Of a DNA stretch of 64,000 nt, positions 26,343 through 34,424 are shown piece after piece. The notes under the pieces were generated by a model. The model made no database searches. It was given only the letters and a program-made list of their open reading frames with translations, and was not told the DNA's origin. Position 1 is the first letter of the stretch, and every line of letters begins with the position of its first letter. The stretch is from Streptomyces radicis (GTDB lineage Bacteria; Actinomycetota; Actinomycetes; Streptomycetales; Streptomycetaceae), in contig NZ_RBDY01000030.1 in assembly GCF_003626575.1 (NCBI RefSeq), positions 1-64,000 on the forward strand. Reading direction: 5' to 3'. The translations under genes and the position numbers were made by a program.

Positions 26343-27023
26343 TCAGCCGGGGAGGCCGACGGGGGCCCGGCGGTAGCCGTTCTCCTCCGCCGTCCCCCGG
26401 AGCCCGCCCGTCGGCAGCCAGCCCCACAGCAGCTCGCCGCCGGGGCTGACATAGGGGTCGTCGAAGGGCCTCGGCACGCCCGGCGCGGCCTCGCCGGTCA
26501 TCAACACATGGGCGACGGCCGCGAGCCAGGCGCCGAACGACGGCCACGTGCCGTCGCCGAACGACCCCGAGCCGTCGTGCCCGCTCCACCCCAGGCGGCC
26601 ATGCCCCGGCCCAGGGCGCATGTCGATGACGTCGAGATCCCCCTGGAAGTGGGCGACGGGGATCCACAGCCGGTCCCAGTAGGGGTGTTCGAGCGGCGCG
26701 AGCGCCTCGTCGTCCTCGTCCTCGTCGTCGCGGAACTCCGCCTCGACCTGGTTGCGCAGCTCCCACTGCTCGACCACGCCGTCGATCGGCAGCAGCATCA
26801 GGTCGGGCAGCACCTCGACGTCGGGGTCGGCACCGTTGTGGCAGGCGAGCGAGGCGGCGAGGTCGGCGGGCAGCGGGATGCCGAGCACCCGCTCGGCGGC
26901 GGCCAGCGCCGCCGGGTCGGCCCCCGGGTTCAGCCGGGCCGCACTCGCCGGGGCATGAGCGGCCAACCACGCGTCGATGCGCGCCCATGACTCGGCCACG
27001 GGGACGCTGAGGGCTTCGGTCAC
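26343..27023 (-). CDS. SMI1/KNR4 (SUKH) family protein
   Basis: The 226-residue protein has SUKH features: ADPAALAAAERVLGIPLPAD, SLACHNGADP, LLPIDGVVEQWEL, then WIPVAHFQGDLDVIDMRP and PSFGAWLAAVAHVLMTGEA. SUKH proteins often act as immunity proteins against polymorphic toxins or as scaffolds, but many stand-alone actinobacterial members have no known partner. No toxin gene is adjacent here. The GTG at 27023 is the only start giving the complete domain; the upstream Shine-Dalgarno sequence is weak. Confidence 0.85.
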   Translation of the reverse strand: MTEALSVPVAESWARIDAWLAAHAPASAARLNPGADPAALAAAERVLGIPLPADLAASLACHNGADPDVEVLPDLMLLPIDGVVEQWELRNQVEAEFRDDEDEDDEALAPLEHPYWDRLWIPVAHFQGDLDVIDMRPGPGHGRLGWSGHDGSGSFGDGTWPSFGAWLAAVAHVLMTGEAAPGVPRPFDDPYVSPGGELLWGWLPTGGLRGTAEENGYRRAPVGLPG

Positions 27024-27117
27024 TCGGACATTATGCCGATGCGTTCATCGGCCCGGATCCGGCCGCCCCGGCCCTGGCGTGCCTCCCACGCCGACCCAAC
27101 ATGAACGAGAGAGGCTC

Positions 27118-27375
27118 ATGGCCGTGCCACGCGCGGGGGCGTTCGCGGAGGCGATGCGGGCGGCGGGCACCGTCGCCTGAGTGCTTCCCGGGGTCGCCGG
27201 GTCCTACCGGCTCCCCGGCGGCACGGGGGCCGGTGGCTACCGCGCGGTGCTGGTCGCCGACGCGTGCGCGACGCGCGACGACGCGGCGCACAACGCTACG
27301 CTCGCGACGGTCTACCGCGGCTTCGGCGATGTCCGCCCGACGGCGGAGGTCATGGCGTTGCTGCTGAGCCGCTGA
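27118..27375 (+). pseudogene. Isochorismatase-type cysteine hydrolase, C-terminal remnant with internal stop
   Basis: Behind a GAGAGG ribosome-binding site the frame reads MAVPRAGAFAEAMRAAGTVA, then TGA at 27178-27180, and continues in the same frame with YRAVLVADACATRDDAAHNA and TLATVYRGFGDVRPTAEVMA. The second part matches the end of isochorismatase-like hydrolases (VADAC, H, a FGDV-type segment, ending at 27375). The catalytic Asp, Lys and Cys regions are absent, so it is a relic. Confidence 0.45.
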
Positions 27376-27599
27376 GGGACGTGCCGCGGGCGCCGCAGGC
27401 GTTGGCGACGCGCGGCCCACACGACGGTGGAATGGCGCAGGTTCAACGAGTCCCCGCTGCTGAAGTGGAGCCGCTTCCCGCCTCCGGGCAACGCCGTCAT
27501 GTCCCACACGGTGAACGGCGTCCCGCCGATGGTCAGTTGATCCCCACGCCGCACGGTCGACGCGTTCACGGCCACCGACACGAGTATCTCCCCGTTCAC
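27312..27599 (-). CDS. Small hypothetical protein of a Streptomyces-type family
   Basis: The 95-residue frame starts at GTG 27599, overlapping the stop of the upstream 50-residue gene by GTGA. It begins MNGEILVSVAVNASTVRRGD and continues with a beta-rich domain (LTIGGTPFTVWDMTALPGGG, KRLHFSSGDSLN). I recall similar small proteins beside helix-turn-helix regulators in Streptomyces; no function is known. The last about 30 residues (RQRLRRPRHVPQRLSS and on) run antisense into the isochorismatase relic and look non-native. GAGG lies 5 nt before the start. Translational coupling to the upstream micro-ORFs is likely. Confidence 0.7.
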   Translation of the reverse strand: MNGEILVSVAVNASTVRRGDQLTIGGTPFTVWDMTALPGGGKRLHFSSGDSLNLRHSTVVWAARRQRLRRPRHVPQRLSSNAMTSAVGRTSPKPR

Positions 27600-27748
27600 C
27601 GCCGCCTCAGCTCCTCGAGATGCGCATCGATCAGCCTGTTCAACTCATCCCACCGCTCCGCCAGTTCTTCCGACGCCGGGCGTACCGCGTCAGCGGCACC
27701 CCCGCCGTCCTCCTCCATGGGTTCGGGCTCCTCCTCAGGAATGCTCAT
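27596..27748 (-). CDS. Small acidic protein of 50 residues, translationally coupled
   Basis: The frame runs from ATG 27748 to TGA 27596. It opens with a very acidic stretch (MSIPEEEPEPMEEDGGGAAD) and ends in a probable amphipathic helix (ELAERWDELNRLIDAHLEEL). Its stop overlaps the GTG of the next gene by four bases, and its start lies inside the end of another micro-ORF. The helix suggests a partner-binding or coiled-coil role. The family is not recognised. Confidence 0.6.
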   Translation of the reverse strand: MSIPEEEPEPMEEDGGGAADAVRPASEELAERWDELNRLIDAHLEELRRR

Positions 27749-27824
27749 CAACAGCACCCCCACAGCTGGCGCGGGAGACAGGCGAGGTGCATTGTTCGGA
27801 CGGCAGTGCCGTCATGTTCATCAT
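27735..27824 (-). CDS. Micro-ORF of 29 residues, Cys/Ser/Thr-containing
   Basis: Starting at ATG 27824 (or 27821), the frame reads MMNMTALPSEQCTSPVSRAS and then CGGAVDEHS. Its start overlaps the stop of a 24-residue ORF by ATGA, and its end overlaps the start of the 50-residue gene by 14 bp. The two Cys residues framed by Ser and Thr resemble a peptide precursor in outline, but no modifying enzyme is nearby. It may simply be a leader peptide that couples translation. Confidence 0.4.
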   Translation of the reverse strand: MMNMTALPSEQCTSPVSRASCGGAVDEHS

Positions 27825-27895
27825 TGCCGCCTGTCCTCGGCCGCGTGTGCCGCATCGCCGCCGCAAAGGCTGATGAGTTGGTGCAGTTTCGTCAT
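27821..27895 (-). CDS. Micro-ORF of 24 residues heading the small-gene chain
   Basis: From ATG 27895, with AAGGA 6 nt upstream, the frame encodes MTKLHQLISLCGGDAAHAAE and four more residues, ending at 27821. The good ribosome-binding site and the ATGA overlap with the next ORF are the main evidence for translation. It is the first ORF of the minus-strand chain that faces the XRE regulator gene across a 205-bp gap. Confidence 0.45.
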   Translation of the reverse strand: MTKLHQLISLCGGDAAHAAEDRRQ

Positions 27896-28100
27896 CGGAG
27901 GTCCTTAACTCACCGCGCACAGGCGCGAGTCTCACGTGCACAGTCACAGTTCTGTGGACAGGCCGTCGCGCTGAGCGACTATGATGCGAGCTGCCTGTCC
28001 GGCCCCTTACCGGGACATCTAACCTACGGTTACAGACGGGCGCATAAAACTGACGCAGAGTACAAGTTGTGCCAGGTGAAGCCGCCAGAAGGTGAACCTC

Positions 28101-29249
28101 ATGGCTCCAGCGCAATCGTCGTCCCGCTCCTCGACTCCGACCAGAGGTCAGGGTTCCGGCCTCCGCGCCTCCGGAGGCACGATCACCGGCCACCTGCTGA
28201 AGATCACTCGTGAACGCATCCCCTCCACCCAACGGCAGCTGGCCGAGCGGCTGAACATGGATGTCACAACTGTCCAAAGCTGGGAGACCGGCCGCCGCCC
28301 TCTCACAGCTGTGTCACTGGCACAGTTCCAGACGGTTTGCCGACACCTGCTCGGATTGAACGCTGATCCGGAACTCGTGGCGCTCCTTGACGTTGCCAGC
28401 CACGCAGACGCCGTGATCGCGTGCGCTTTGGGGAACGCGTCGCCAAGGCACCACGATCTTCAGGGGCATCCGCTGGGCCAATGGGTTTTCACACGCGCCG
28501 CCACGCACATGATCGTGTGGGCACTCACCGGCACCTCACCGGCTGCAATCCCACCACCTCCGGCTTCGATCCCCCGCCGTCGCGGCCCAAGCCCCAGCTC
28601 CCCTTTGCTGGCCGAGACAGAACGTCGGAGGCTCTTCACCCATCTGAGGCGCTGTGCCGAGATCGCGGACCGAGCGGGCGATGGAGGAACGCTGCTGCGG
28701 CGGCAGGCCGTCTATCTGGCCAGCTATGACAACGCGCCCGACACCCACGCTTGGCTGGCCCACATGCAACGGCCGGTGACGTTCACGACCACCTCGACCT
28801 CCGCGTGGTCCGAGGCCCGCTCAGTCGCCACCTCGCTCACGCGATACGGCGAGTACGACAGGCTCTGGGCATTCATCGAGCACGGGATGGGTGACGACTT
28901 CGGCGAGCTCGCCAACCTCAACTACTGGGCTTACTGGCTGGGCATGGACAGCGTGCCAAGGGCCGATGACGGCTTCATGGCGGTTCGTTCGGCGCATCGC
29001 TGGGACGCTGGCGCCCTCTTGCGAGCTCTGACCGGTCGGCTGGACCGCGACTTGGGCTGCCTCGATCTGAACGTGCACTCCGTGTGGGCTCTCCTTACGT
29101 GGCGGCCCGGCCTCGCGGCGGCCGACTCCTCGCTGTCCGTGAATCTCGCCGGGCGAGTCTCCGAGCTACTCGATACCGGGACCGTGTCGCCACGGGCGCG
29201 ACGTGAGCTGGAGCAAGTGCATTACGGTCTACGCCTGAACGGAATGTGA
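28101..29249 (+). CDS. XRE-family helix-turn-helix regulator with large C-terminal domain
   Basis: The 382-residue protein has an N-terminal helix-turn-helix at about residues 25-80: LLKITRERIPSTQRQLAERL, then MDVTTVQSWETGRRPL and SLAQFQTVCRHLLGL. About 280 residues of helical, tetratricopeptide-like sequence follow, of a kind common in Streptomyces regulators. ATG 28101 is favoured (GAAGGT 7 nt upstream) over GTG 28092. It is divergent from the micro-ORF chain and followed 22 bp later by an HD-domain gene, which is likely co-transcribed. Ligand and targets are unknown. Confidence 0.85.
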   Translation: MAPAQSSSRSSTPTRGQGSGLRASGGTITGHLLKITRERIPSTQRQLAERLNMDVTTVQSWETGRRPLTAVSLAQFQTVCRHLLGLNADPELVALLDVASHADAVIACALGNASPRHHDLQGHPLGQWVFTRAATHMIVWALTGTSPAAIPPPPASIPRRRGPSPSSPLLAETERRRLFTHLRRCAEIADRAGDGGTLLRRQAVYLASYDNAPDTHAWLAHMQRPVTFTTTSTSAWSEARSVATSLTRYGEYDRLWAFIEHGMGDDFGELANLNYWAYWLGMDSVPRADDGFMAVRSAHRWDAGALLRALTGRLDRDLGCLDLNVHSVWALLTWRPGLAAADSSLSVNLAGRVSELLDTGTVSPRARRELEQVHYGLRLNGM

Positions 29250-29271
29250 CCCTCGGAAGGGACACCGCAAC

Positions 29272-29844
29272 ATGGACGATCAGCATGCCCGAGGCTCGGT
29301 GGGCTACCTCCTGGAGATGGGAGCCCTCAAGCGCGGCAAGCGCAGCGGGTGGTGGATCGCGGGTGTGAAGGATCCCGAGTCGATCGCTGAGCACAGCTTC
29401 CGCACGGCGGTCATCGGATCCGTGCTGGCGATGCTCGAAGGTGTGGATCCGGCGAAGGTGGCTCTTCTCTGCACGTTTCATGACACGCAGGAAACCCGCG
29501 TGGGTGACATCCCGTGGATCGGGCGGCGCTATCTCACCGCCGCGTCGAACGAAAAGGTGACCGCCGATCAAGTGGCGGACGCGCACCCGGCCGTCGCCGC
29601 CGGAATCCAGGCGATCGTCGAGGAGTACGAGACGGGCGACTCACCTGAGGTGGTCGTGGCCCACGACGCGGACAAGCTGGAGTGCATGCTCCAAGGGCTG
29701 GAGTACCTGGAGCAGGGATACCGCAACGCGCGGGAGTGGGTGGACAGCACGCGCGCCAAGCTCAAGACACCCTCGGCGATCGCACTCGCCGATGCCGCGC
29801 AGGACATGTCCTCGGCGGAGTGGCAACGGACCTACCTCCGGTAG
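29272..29844 (+). CDS. HD-domain phosphohydrolase (YfbR/HDDC2-like)
   Basis: The 190-residue protein has the HD metal motifs: AEHSFRTAVIGSVLA (first His), CTFHDTQETRVGDIP (the HD pair), and AHDADKLECMLQGLEYLEQG (distal Asp). This arrangement is that of YfbR/HDDC2-type 5'-deoxynucleotidases acting on nucleoside monophosphates in the cytoplasm. The first residues (SVGYLLEMGALKRGKRSGWW) also match that group. GGAAGG lies about 11 nt before the ATG. It follows the XRE regulator by 22 bp, so the pair may form a unit. Confidence 0.88.
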   Translation: MDDQHARGSVGYLLEMGALKRGKRSGWWIAGVKDPESIAEHSFRTAVIGSVLAMLEGVDPAKVALLCTFHDTQETRVGDIPWIGRRYLTAASNEKVTADQVADAHPAVAAGIQAIVEEYETGDSPEVVVAHDADKLECMLQGLEYLEQGYRNAREWVDSTRAKLKTPSAIALADAAQDMSSAEWQRTYLR

Positions 29845-30320
29845 GGCGTTCTTCCGGTGGCCGCCGTTGAGTTCACGCGGCGCGCCGTCTCGCCGGTGCC
29901 GCGCGAATCCGGTTGCTCGGGGCGGCTGCCGTTCCTCACCTCCGAACGCGGACGCCCACGGGTACGACGAGTTGGTCGCCGCCGCGATGGCGGCTCCGGT
30001 CGAGGGGTGGGACTTCGGCTGGTCGTCCGGACGCGCGCGGGGATCGGATTCGTCGTGGTCTACCGGGAGTTGGGGCCACGCCCGCCGGGCTCTGTTCGGG
30101 GAGGGGAGGGTGGCGTCGTCGGACTCGCGGTTCCACCGGGGGACGCCGTTCCGGCCGCCGTCCGCCGCGTCCTCGCAGAAGCCGTCGGCCCCGCACGGGG
30201 CGGCGGCCGATGCGCCCGGCGCGGGGGCGCCAAGACCCAGCGTGAATGACGCACGGCGGCGGACGACGAGGTGACGGGAATCCAGCCCTCGACCGCCACG
30301 CGGTCAAGAAGCGAAGCCCG
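29845..30320. other. Degenerate stretch with a methyltransferase N-terminal fragment
   Basis: No intact gene. On the plus strand around 29945-30090 the reading GYDELVAAAMAAPVEGWDFG resembles the opening of class I methyltransferases that begin YDxLVxEAxxxPxxGWDFxWL. It soon degenerates (SSGRARGSDSSWSTGSWGHA) with no motif I following. The remainder is Arg- and Gly-rich noise between the HD-domain gene and the convergent sirtuin gene. I treat it as a decayed gene. Confidence 0.35.
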
Positions 30321-31064
30321 TCAAGGAGCGAGGCGGTCGAGGAGCGCGGGCAGCGCGCGGCCGATCGGCTCCCTGATGACCTCGGCGGCCAGCTCGTCGT
30401 ACGGCGTCGGCTCGGCGTTGACGATGACGAGCCGCGCGCCGTGCTCGGCGGCCAGGCCCGCGAGCCCCGCGGCCGGGTGGACCTGGAGGCTGGTGCCGAC
30501 CGCGATGAACACGTCGCACGCCCGCGTGATCGCGACCGCCTCGGCCAGCACGTCGGGGTCGAGGCTCTCGCCGAACATCACCGTGCCCGCCTTGAGGATC
30601 CCGCCGCACGCCCGGCAGGGCGGGTCGTCCTCGCCCGCCTCGACGCGGGCCACGGCGTCCGCCATCGTGCCGCCGTCGCCACAGTCGACGCAGTGCACCG
30701 TACGGGCGCTGCCGTGGAGTTCGAGCACCTTGCGGTCGGGCATCCCCGCGGCCTGGTGGAGGCCGTCGACGTTCTGGGTGATCACGCGGACCGGGGCGCC
30801 GGAGCGCTCGAGGCGGGCGATGGCCTCGTGGGCGGCGTTGGGCCTGGCGCGGAACGCCGGGCTGTCGCGCCGCATGAGCCAGGAGCGGCGGCGGATGTCC
30901 GGGTCGTTCATGTAGTAGTCGTGGGTCACCAGCTTCTCGGCGTCGGGGTCGCGGCGCCACAGGCCGTTAGGGCCCCGGTAGTCGGGAATGCCCGAGTCGG
31001 TGGAGATCCCGGCGCCGCTGAGCAGGGCCACCAGGGGGCGGCGCGCACCCTCGTCAGGATTCAT
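30321..31064 (-). CDS. cobB: NAD-dependent protein deacylase, sirtuin (CobB/Sir2)
   Basis: The 247-residue protein shows all sirtuin hallmarks: GAGISTDSGIPDYRG (17-31), QNVDGLHQAAG (97-107), catalytic His117 in ELHGSA, the zinc ribbon Cys125, Cys128, Cys150 and Cys153, and AVGTSLQVHPAAGL. It removes acyl groups from lysines using NAD+, in the cytoplasm. Residues His49, Tyr50 and Tyr51 are followed by RRR rather than a clear desuccinylase YxxR pattern, so the acyl preference is not assigned. Its start lies only 23 bp from the divergent gamma-glutamyltransferase start. Confidence 0.93.
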   Translation of the reverse strand: MNPDEGARRPLVALLSGAGISTDSGIPDYRGPNGLWRRDPDAEKLVTHDYYMNDPDIRRRSWLMRRDSPAFRARPNAAHEAIARLERSGAPVRVITQNVDGLHQAAGMPDRKVLELHGSARTVHCVDCGDGGTMADAVARVEAGEDDPPCRACGGILKAGTVMFGESLDPDVLAEAVAITRACDVFIAVGTSLQVHPAAGLAGLAAEHGARLVIVNAEPTPYDELAAEVIREPIGRALPALLDRLAP

Positions 31065-31087
31065 ACGAAAAGCGTAAGCTCCGCACC

Positions 31088-32878
31088 ATGTTCACCACGC
31101 GGCCCACGCTCCAGGGCACCTTCGGCATGGTCTCGAGCACCCACTGGCTCGCCTCCCAGTCGGCGATGGCCGTGCTGGAGAACGGGGGCAACGCCTATGA
31201 CGCGGCCGTAACCGCGGGCTTCGTGCTGCATGTGGTCGAGCCGCACCTCAACGGCCCGGGCGGCGACGTTCCGATCATCCTCGCGCCGGCGGGTGCGCCG
31301 GTGCGCGTTCTGTGTGGGCAGGGGCCCGCGCCGGCGCGCGCGACCATCGAGCACTACACCGGGCTCGGGCTCGACCTGGTGCCGGGCACGGGGCCGCTCG
31401 CCGCTGTGGTGCCCGGCGCGGTGGACGCGTGGCTGACGCTGCTGCGCGACCACGGCACCAAGGAGTTGGACGAGGTGCTCGGGTATGCGATCGGCTACGC
31501 GGAGGGCGGGCATCCGGCGGTCGAGCGGATCGGGCAGACGATCGAGACGGTGCGGGGGCTGTTCGAGGAGGAGTGGACGTCGTCGGCCGAGGTGTTCCTG
31601 CCCGGGGGGCGTGCGCCGGGCGCGGGCGAGTTGATGCGCAACCCCGCGCTGGCCAACACGTGGAAGCGGCTGCTCAGGGAGTCGGCCGCGGCGGGTGGCG
31701 ACCGCGAGGCCAGGATCGAGGCGGCCAGGCGCGTCTGGCGTGAGGGTTTCATCGGCGAGGCGATCGCGGCGCACGCCGCGCGCCCGGCCATGGACTCGTC
31801 GGGGCGGCGGCACGCGGGGGTGCTCAGCGGCGACGACCTGGCGGGGTGGGAGGCGGGGTACGAGGACCCGGTGCGGTACGAGTGGCGCGGCTGGACGGTG
31901 TGCAAGGTGGGGCCGTGGTCCCAGGGCCCGGCGCTCCTCCAGCAACTCGCCCTGCTCGACGGCGGGATCGACGCCGCCGCGTACGGGACGCCGGAGTATG
32001 TGCACGCGCTGGTGGAGGGGAGCAAGCTGGCGCTGGCGGACCGGGAGGCGTGGTACGGCGACGCGGCGCACGTTCCGCTCGACGACCTGCTCTCGCCCGC
32101 GTACAACGACGCGCGCCGGGCGTTGATCGGCGAGAAGGCGTCGGCGGAGCTGCGCCCAGGGAGCCCAGGGGGGCGCGAGCCGCGGCTGAGCGCCCACGCG
32201 CGCCGGGGCGCGGCGCCGTCGGGCGCGGGCGGGGCGGGCACGGGGGAGCCGACGGTGGCGCGCGACGGGGAGACGCGCGGCGACACGTGCCATGTGGACG
32301 TGGTGGACTGCTGGGGGAACATGATCAGCGCGACCCCGAGCGGCGGCTGGCTCCAATCCAGCCCGGTGGTACCGGAGTTGGGCTTTCCGCTGGGCACGCG
32401 GTTGCAGATGACGTGGCTCGAGCCGGGGCTGCCGTCCTCGCTCACGCCCGGGCGCAGGCCGCGCACCACGCTGAGCCCGTCGCTCGCGCTGCGCGGGGAC
32501 GAGCCGGTGCTGGCGTTCGGCACGCCGGGCGGCGACCAGCAGGACCAGTGGCAGACGCACTTCTTCGTCGCGCTGGCGCTGCGGCCGCCGGTGCGCGGCG
32601 GGCTCGACCTCCAGGGGGCGATCGACGCGCCCAACTGGCACCAGGACAGCTTCCCCAGCTCGTTCTACCCGCGGGGCACACAGCCCGGCAGCGTGACCGT
32701 CGAGTCGCGCGTCGGGGAAGGGACCGTCGCCGAGCTGCGGCGCAGGGGGCACGAGGTGACGGTGGCGGGGCCGTGGACCGCGGGTCGGCTGTGCGCCGTG
32801 GCGCGCGATCCCGGCACCGGAACGGTGTCCGCGGCGGCCAATCCCCGTGGTATGCAGGGATATGCGGTGGGGCGGTGA
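31088..32878 (+). CDS. Gamma-glutamyltransferase family protein
   Basis: The 596-residue protein belongs to the gamma-glutamyltransferase Ntn-hydrolase family: VLENGGNAYDAAVTAGFVLH near the start, NGPGGD for substrate binding, and Thr400 in GDTCHVDVVD as the autoproteolytic nucleophile. FGTPGGDQQDQWQTHFF and the GMQGYAVGR end fit as well. Autocleavage would give subunits of about 42 and 21 kDa. There is no signal peptide, unlike secreted GGTs, so it may process gamma-glutamyl compounds inside the cell. A Pro/Gly/Ala-rich insert precedes the nucleophile. The start is 23 bp from the divergent sirtuin start, so the transcript is probably leaderless or nearly so. Confidence 0.9.
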   Translation: MFTTRPTLQGTFGMVSSTHWLASQSAMAVLENGGNAYDAAVTAGFVLHVVEPHLNGPGGDVPIILAPAGAPVRVLCGQGPAPARATIEHYTGLGLDLVPGTGPLAAVVPGAVDAWLTLLRDHGTKELDEVLGYAIGYAEGGHPAVERIGQTIETVRGLFEEEWTSSAEVFLPGGRAPGAGELMRNPALANTWKRLLRESAAAGGDREARIEAARRVWREGFIGEAIAAHAARPAMDSSGRRHAGVLSGDDLAGWEAGYEDPVRYEWRGWTVCKVGPWSQGPALLQQLALLDGGIDAAAYGTPEYVHALVEGSKLALADREAWYGDAAHVPLDDLLSPAYNDARRALIGEKASAELRPGSPGGREPRLSAHARRGAAPSGAGGAGTGEPTVARDGETRGDTCHVDVVDCWGNMISATPSGGWLQSSPVVPELGFPLGTRLQMTWLEPGLPSSLTPGRRPRTTLSPSLALRGDEPVLAFGTPGGDQQDQWQTHFFVALALRPPVRGGLDLQGAIDAPNWHQDSFPSSFYPRGTQPGSVTVESRVGEGTVAELRRRGHEVTVAGPWTAGRLCAVARDPGTGTVSAAANPRGMQGYAVGR

Positions 32879-32987
32879 GGATTTCTCAACGGATCCTGGC
32901 GTCCTCTTACGGAAAAAGCACCCCGGGAAAACCGTCCGTAGCCCACCGGAAACAAGCCCTGTAACACGACTTGGGTTCAGTACGCCC

Positions 32988-34373
32988 ATGGCTGATGTGC
33001 TGTGGGCGCAACGGGAGCTGGTGGCCCGGCTGGCCGCCTTCACGGCCGAGCTGCGGGCCGTCACGGACGTGCTCGACCCGGAATCGGGCTGGTACGGGGC
33101 GTTCGCGCGCCGGGGCGCCCAGGAGCTGGACGCGTGGTTGACGGGGCGCGACCTCGCGCCCTGGGACGCGGTGGCCGACCTGCTCCAGGACCTCGCGGGG
33201 GCGCGGGGAACGGCCGCGGCGGAGGAGGCCGGGCGCCGACTGCGCTCGGGGTACGAGGCGGCGGCCTCGGCGCAGGACGCGCTGCCGACGAGCCGGGAGG
33301 CGCTGAGCAGGCGGCTCGCGGATCTCGACAGGGCCGAGCGCGGACTGCGCGACCGGCTGCGGCAGTTGGGCGCCGGGCAAGAGGCGGCGCGGCGGGCCGG
33401 GATGCAGGAGGAGGCGGACCGCCTCGCGACGCTGCTGCTGTGGGCGCAGGACGACGAGGAACGGGCGCTGTCGCGGCGCTCGGAGCTGCGGGGGCGGCTG
33501 GCGGCGCTGCGCGCGCGGGAGCGCGAGCCGGTGGATGGGCCTGGGGACGCGCCGGAGCGCGGACCGGAGCGTGCCGAGGAGCGCGCGCCGGAGCGGGAGC
33601 CGGAGCGCAAGGCGGCACGGGAGCCGGAGCGCAAGGCGGCGCCCGCGCAGCGGAAGAGGCCGCGGGGGGCGCGTTTCGCCGGTCTCGACGACGAGGCGGT
33701 GCCGAGCGCGGTGCCGAGCACGGTGCCGGTGACCGAGCCCCCGGCGGAGTCGGAGCCCGCGGTCACGCCGCCGCCGACCGGCTCGCGGTTCGCGGGGGCG
33801 CTCGGCGAGGCGGCGCGCAGGCCGCGGTTGCAGCCGTCGCCCGAGGACCGGAGGGCCGCGCACGAGACGGCGGAGCGGCTGCGGTGGCTGCGCGCCGAGG
33901 GCCAGAGCGGCGCGGCGCACGTCACGCTGTCGGAGGCGGTGACGGGGCCGCCGGTGCGGGTGCCCGTGCTGATGGCCGAGTTGGAGCACACGGGGATGAC
34001 GTCGGACCTGTCGCTGCTGCTGTGGGAGGCGGCGTCGCTTCCGCCGTTCCCGCTGGCCGCGGTCGCGGACGCGCTGGCCGAGGCGGGGCGTGAGCGGGAC
34101 TGCGGGCAGCTGCTGCGGCAGAGCGCGGCCCGCCCGGCGCCGGAGGCGGGCACGATCGCGGCCGAGCTGTCGTCCGCGGGGCACGCCAAGGAGGCGGTGG
34201 AGCTGCTCGCCGCGATCGTGCAGGCGCGCTCGGCGGGCGAGGCGGCCAGGGCGGCGACCGGGGCCCCGTCCCCGCACCTCGTCGTCCCGCTGCTGCTCGA
34301 CGCCGCGTACCAGGTCTCCCCTGGCCACTACTACGCGGTGACGAGCGAGCTGCGCAGGGCGGGCGTGGCCTGA
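32988..34373 (+). CDS. UL36-tegument-like Streptomyces hypothetical protein
   Basis: This 461-residue protein has an N-terminal helical/coiled-coil region (about 1-180), with RRLADLDRAERGLRDRLRQL typical of the stretch. A charged Pro/Glu/Arg-rich linker follows (about 185-280, with PEREPERKAAREPERKAA repeats), then a globular helical C-terminus (VLMAELEHTGMTSDLSLLLW and on). Similar actinobacterial proteins are often annotated as UL36 large tegument protein by linker composition only; no function is known. ATG 32988 is the first start giving the coiled coil; its ribosome-binding site is weak. Confidence 0.75.
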   Translation: MADVLWAQRELVARLAAFTAELRAVTDVLDPESGWYGAFARRGAQELDAWLTGRDLAPWDAVADLLQDLAGARGTAAAEEAGRRLRSGYEAAASAQDALPTSREALSRRLADLDRAERGLRDRLRQLGAGQEAARRAGMQEEADRLATLLLWAQDDEERALSRRSELRGRLAALRAREREPVDGPGDAPERGPERAEERAPEREPERKAAREPERKAAPAQRKRPRGARFAGLDDEAVPSAVPSTVPVTEPPAESEPAVTPPPTGSRFAGALGEAARRPRLQPSPEDRRAAHETAERLRWLRAEGQSGAAHVTLSEAVTGPPVRVPVLMAELEHTGMTSDLSLLLWEAASLPPFPLAAVADALAEAGRERDCGQLLRQSAARPAPEAGTIAAELSSAGHAKEAVELLAAIVQARSAGEAARAATGAPSPHLVVPLLLDAAYQVSPGHYYAVTSELRRAGVA

Positions 34374-34424
34374 CGGCGGGCGGCCGGGGCGAGGCCGGAC
34401 GCGGCGGCGTGCTTCGATGGTGGG

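Noticed and set aside
27613..27628. A second ATGCGCAT-centred sequence resembling the 9591-9619 operators
   Set aside because: Flanks do not complete the palindrome and it lies inside the 50-codon gene, so chance is more likely.
31061..34189. A 1042-codon open frame on the minus strand opposite the gamma-glutamyltransferase and UL36-like genes
   Set aside because: Ser/Arg/Ala-rich translation with no domain; a product of high third-position GC on the coding strand.
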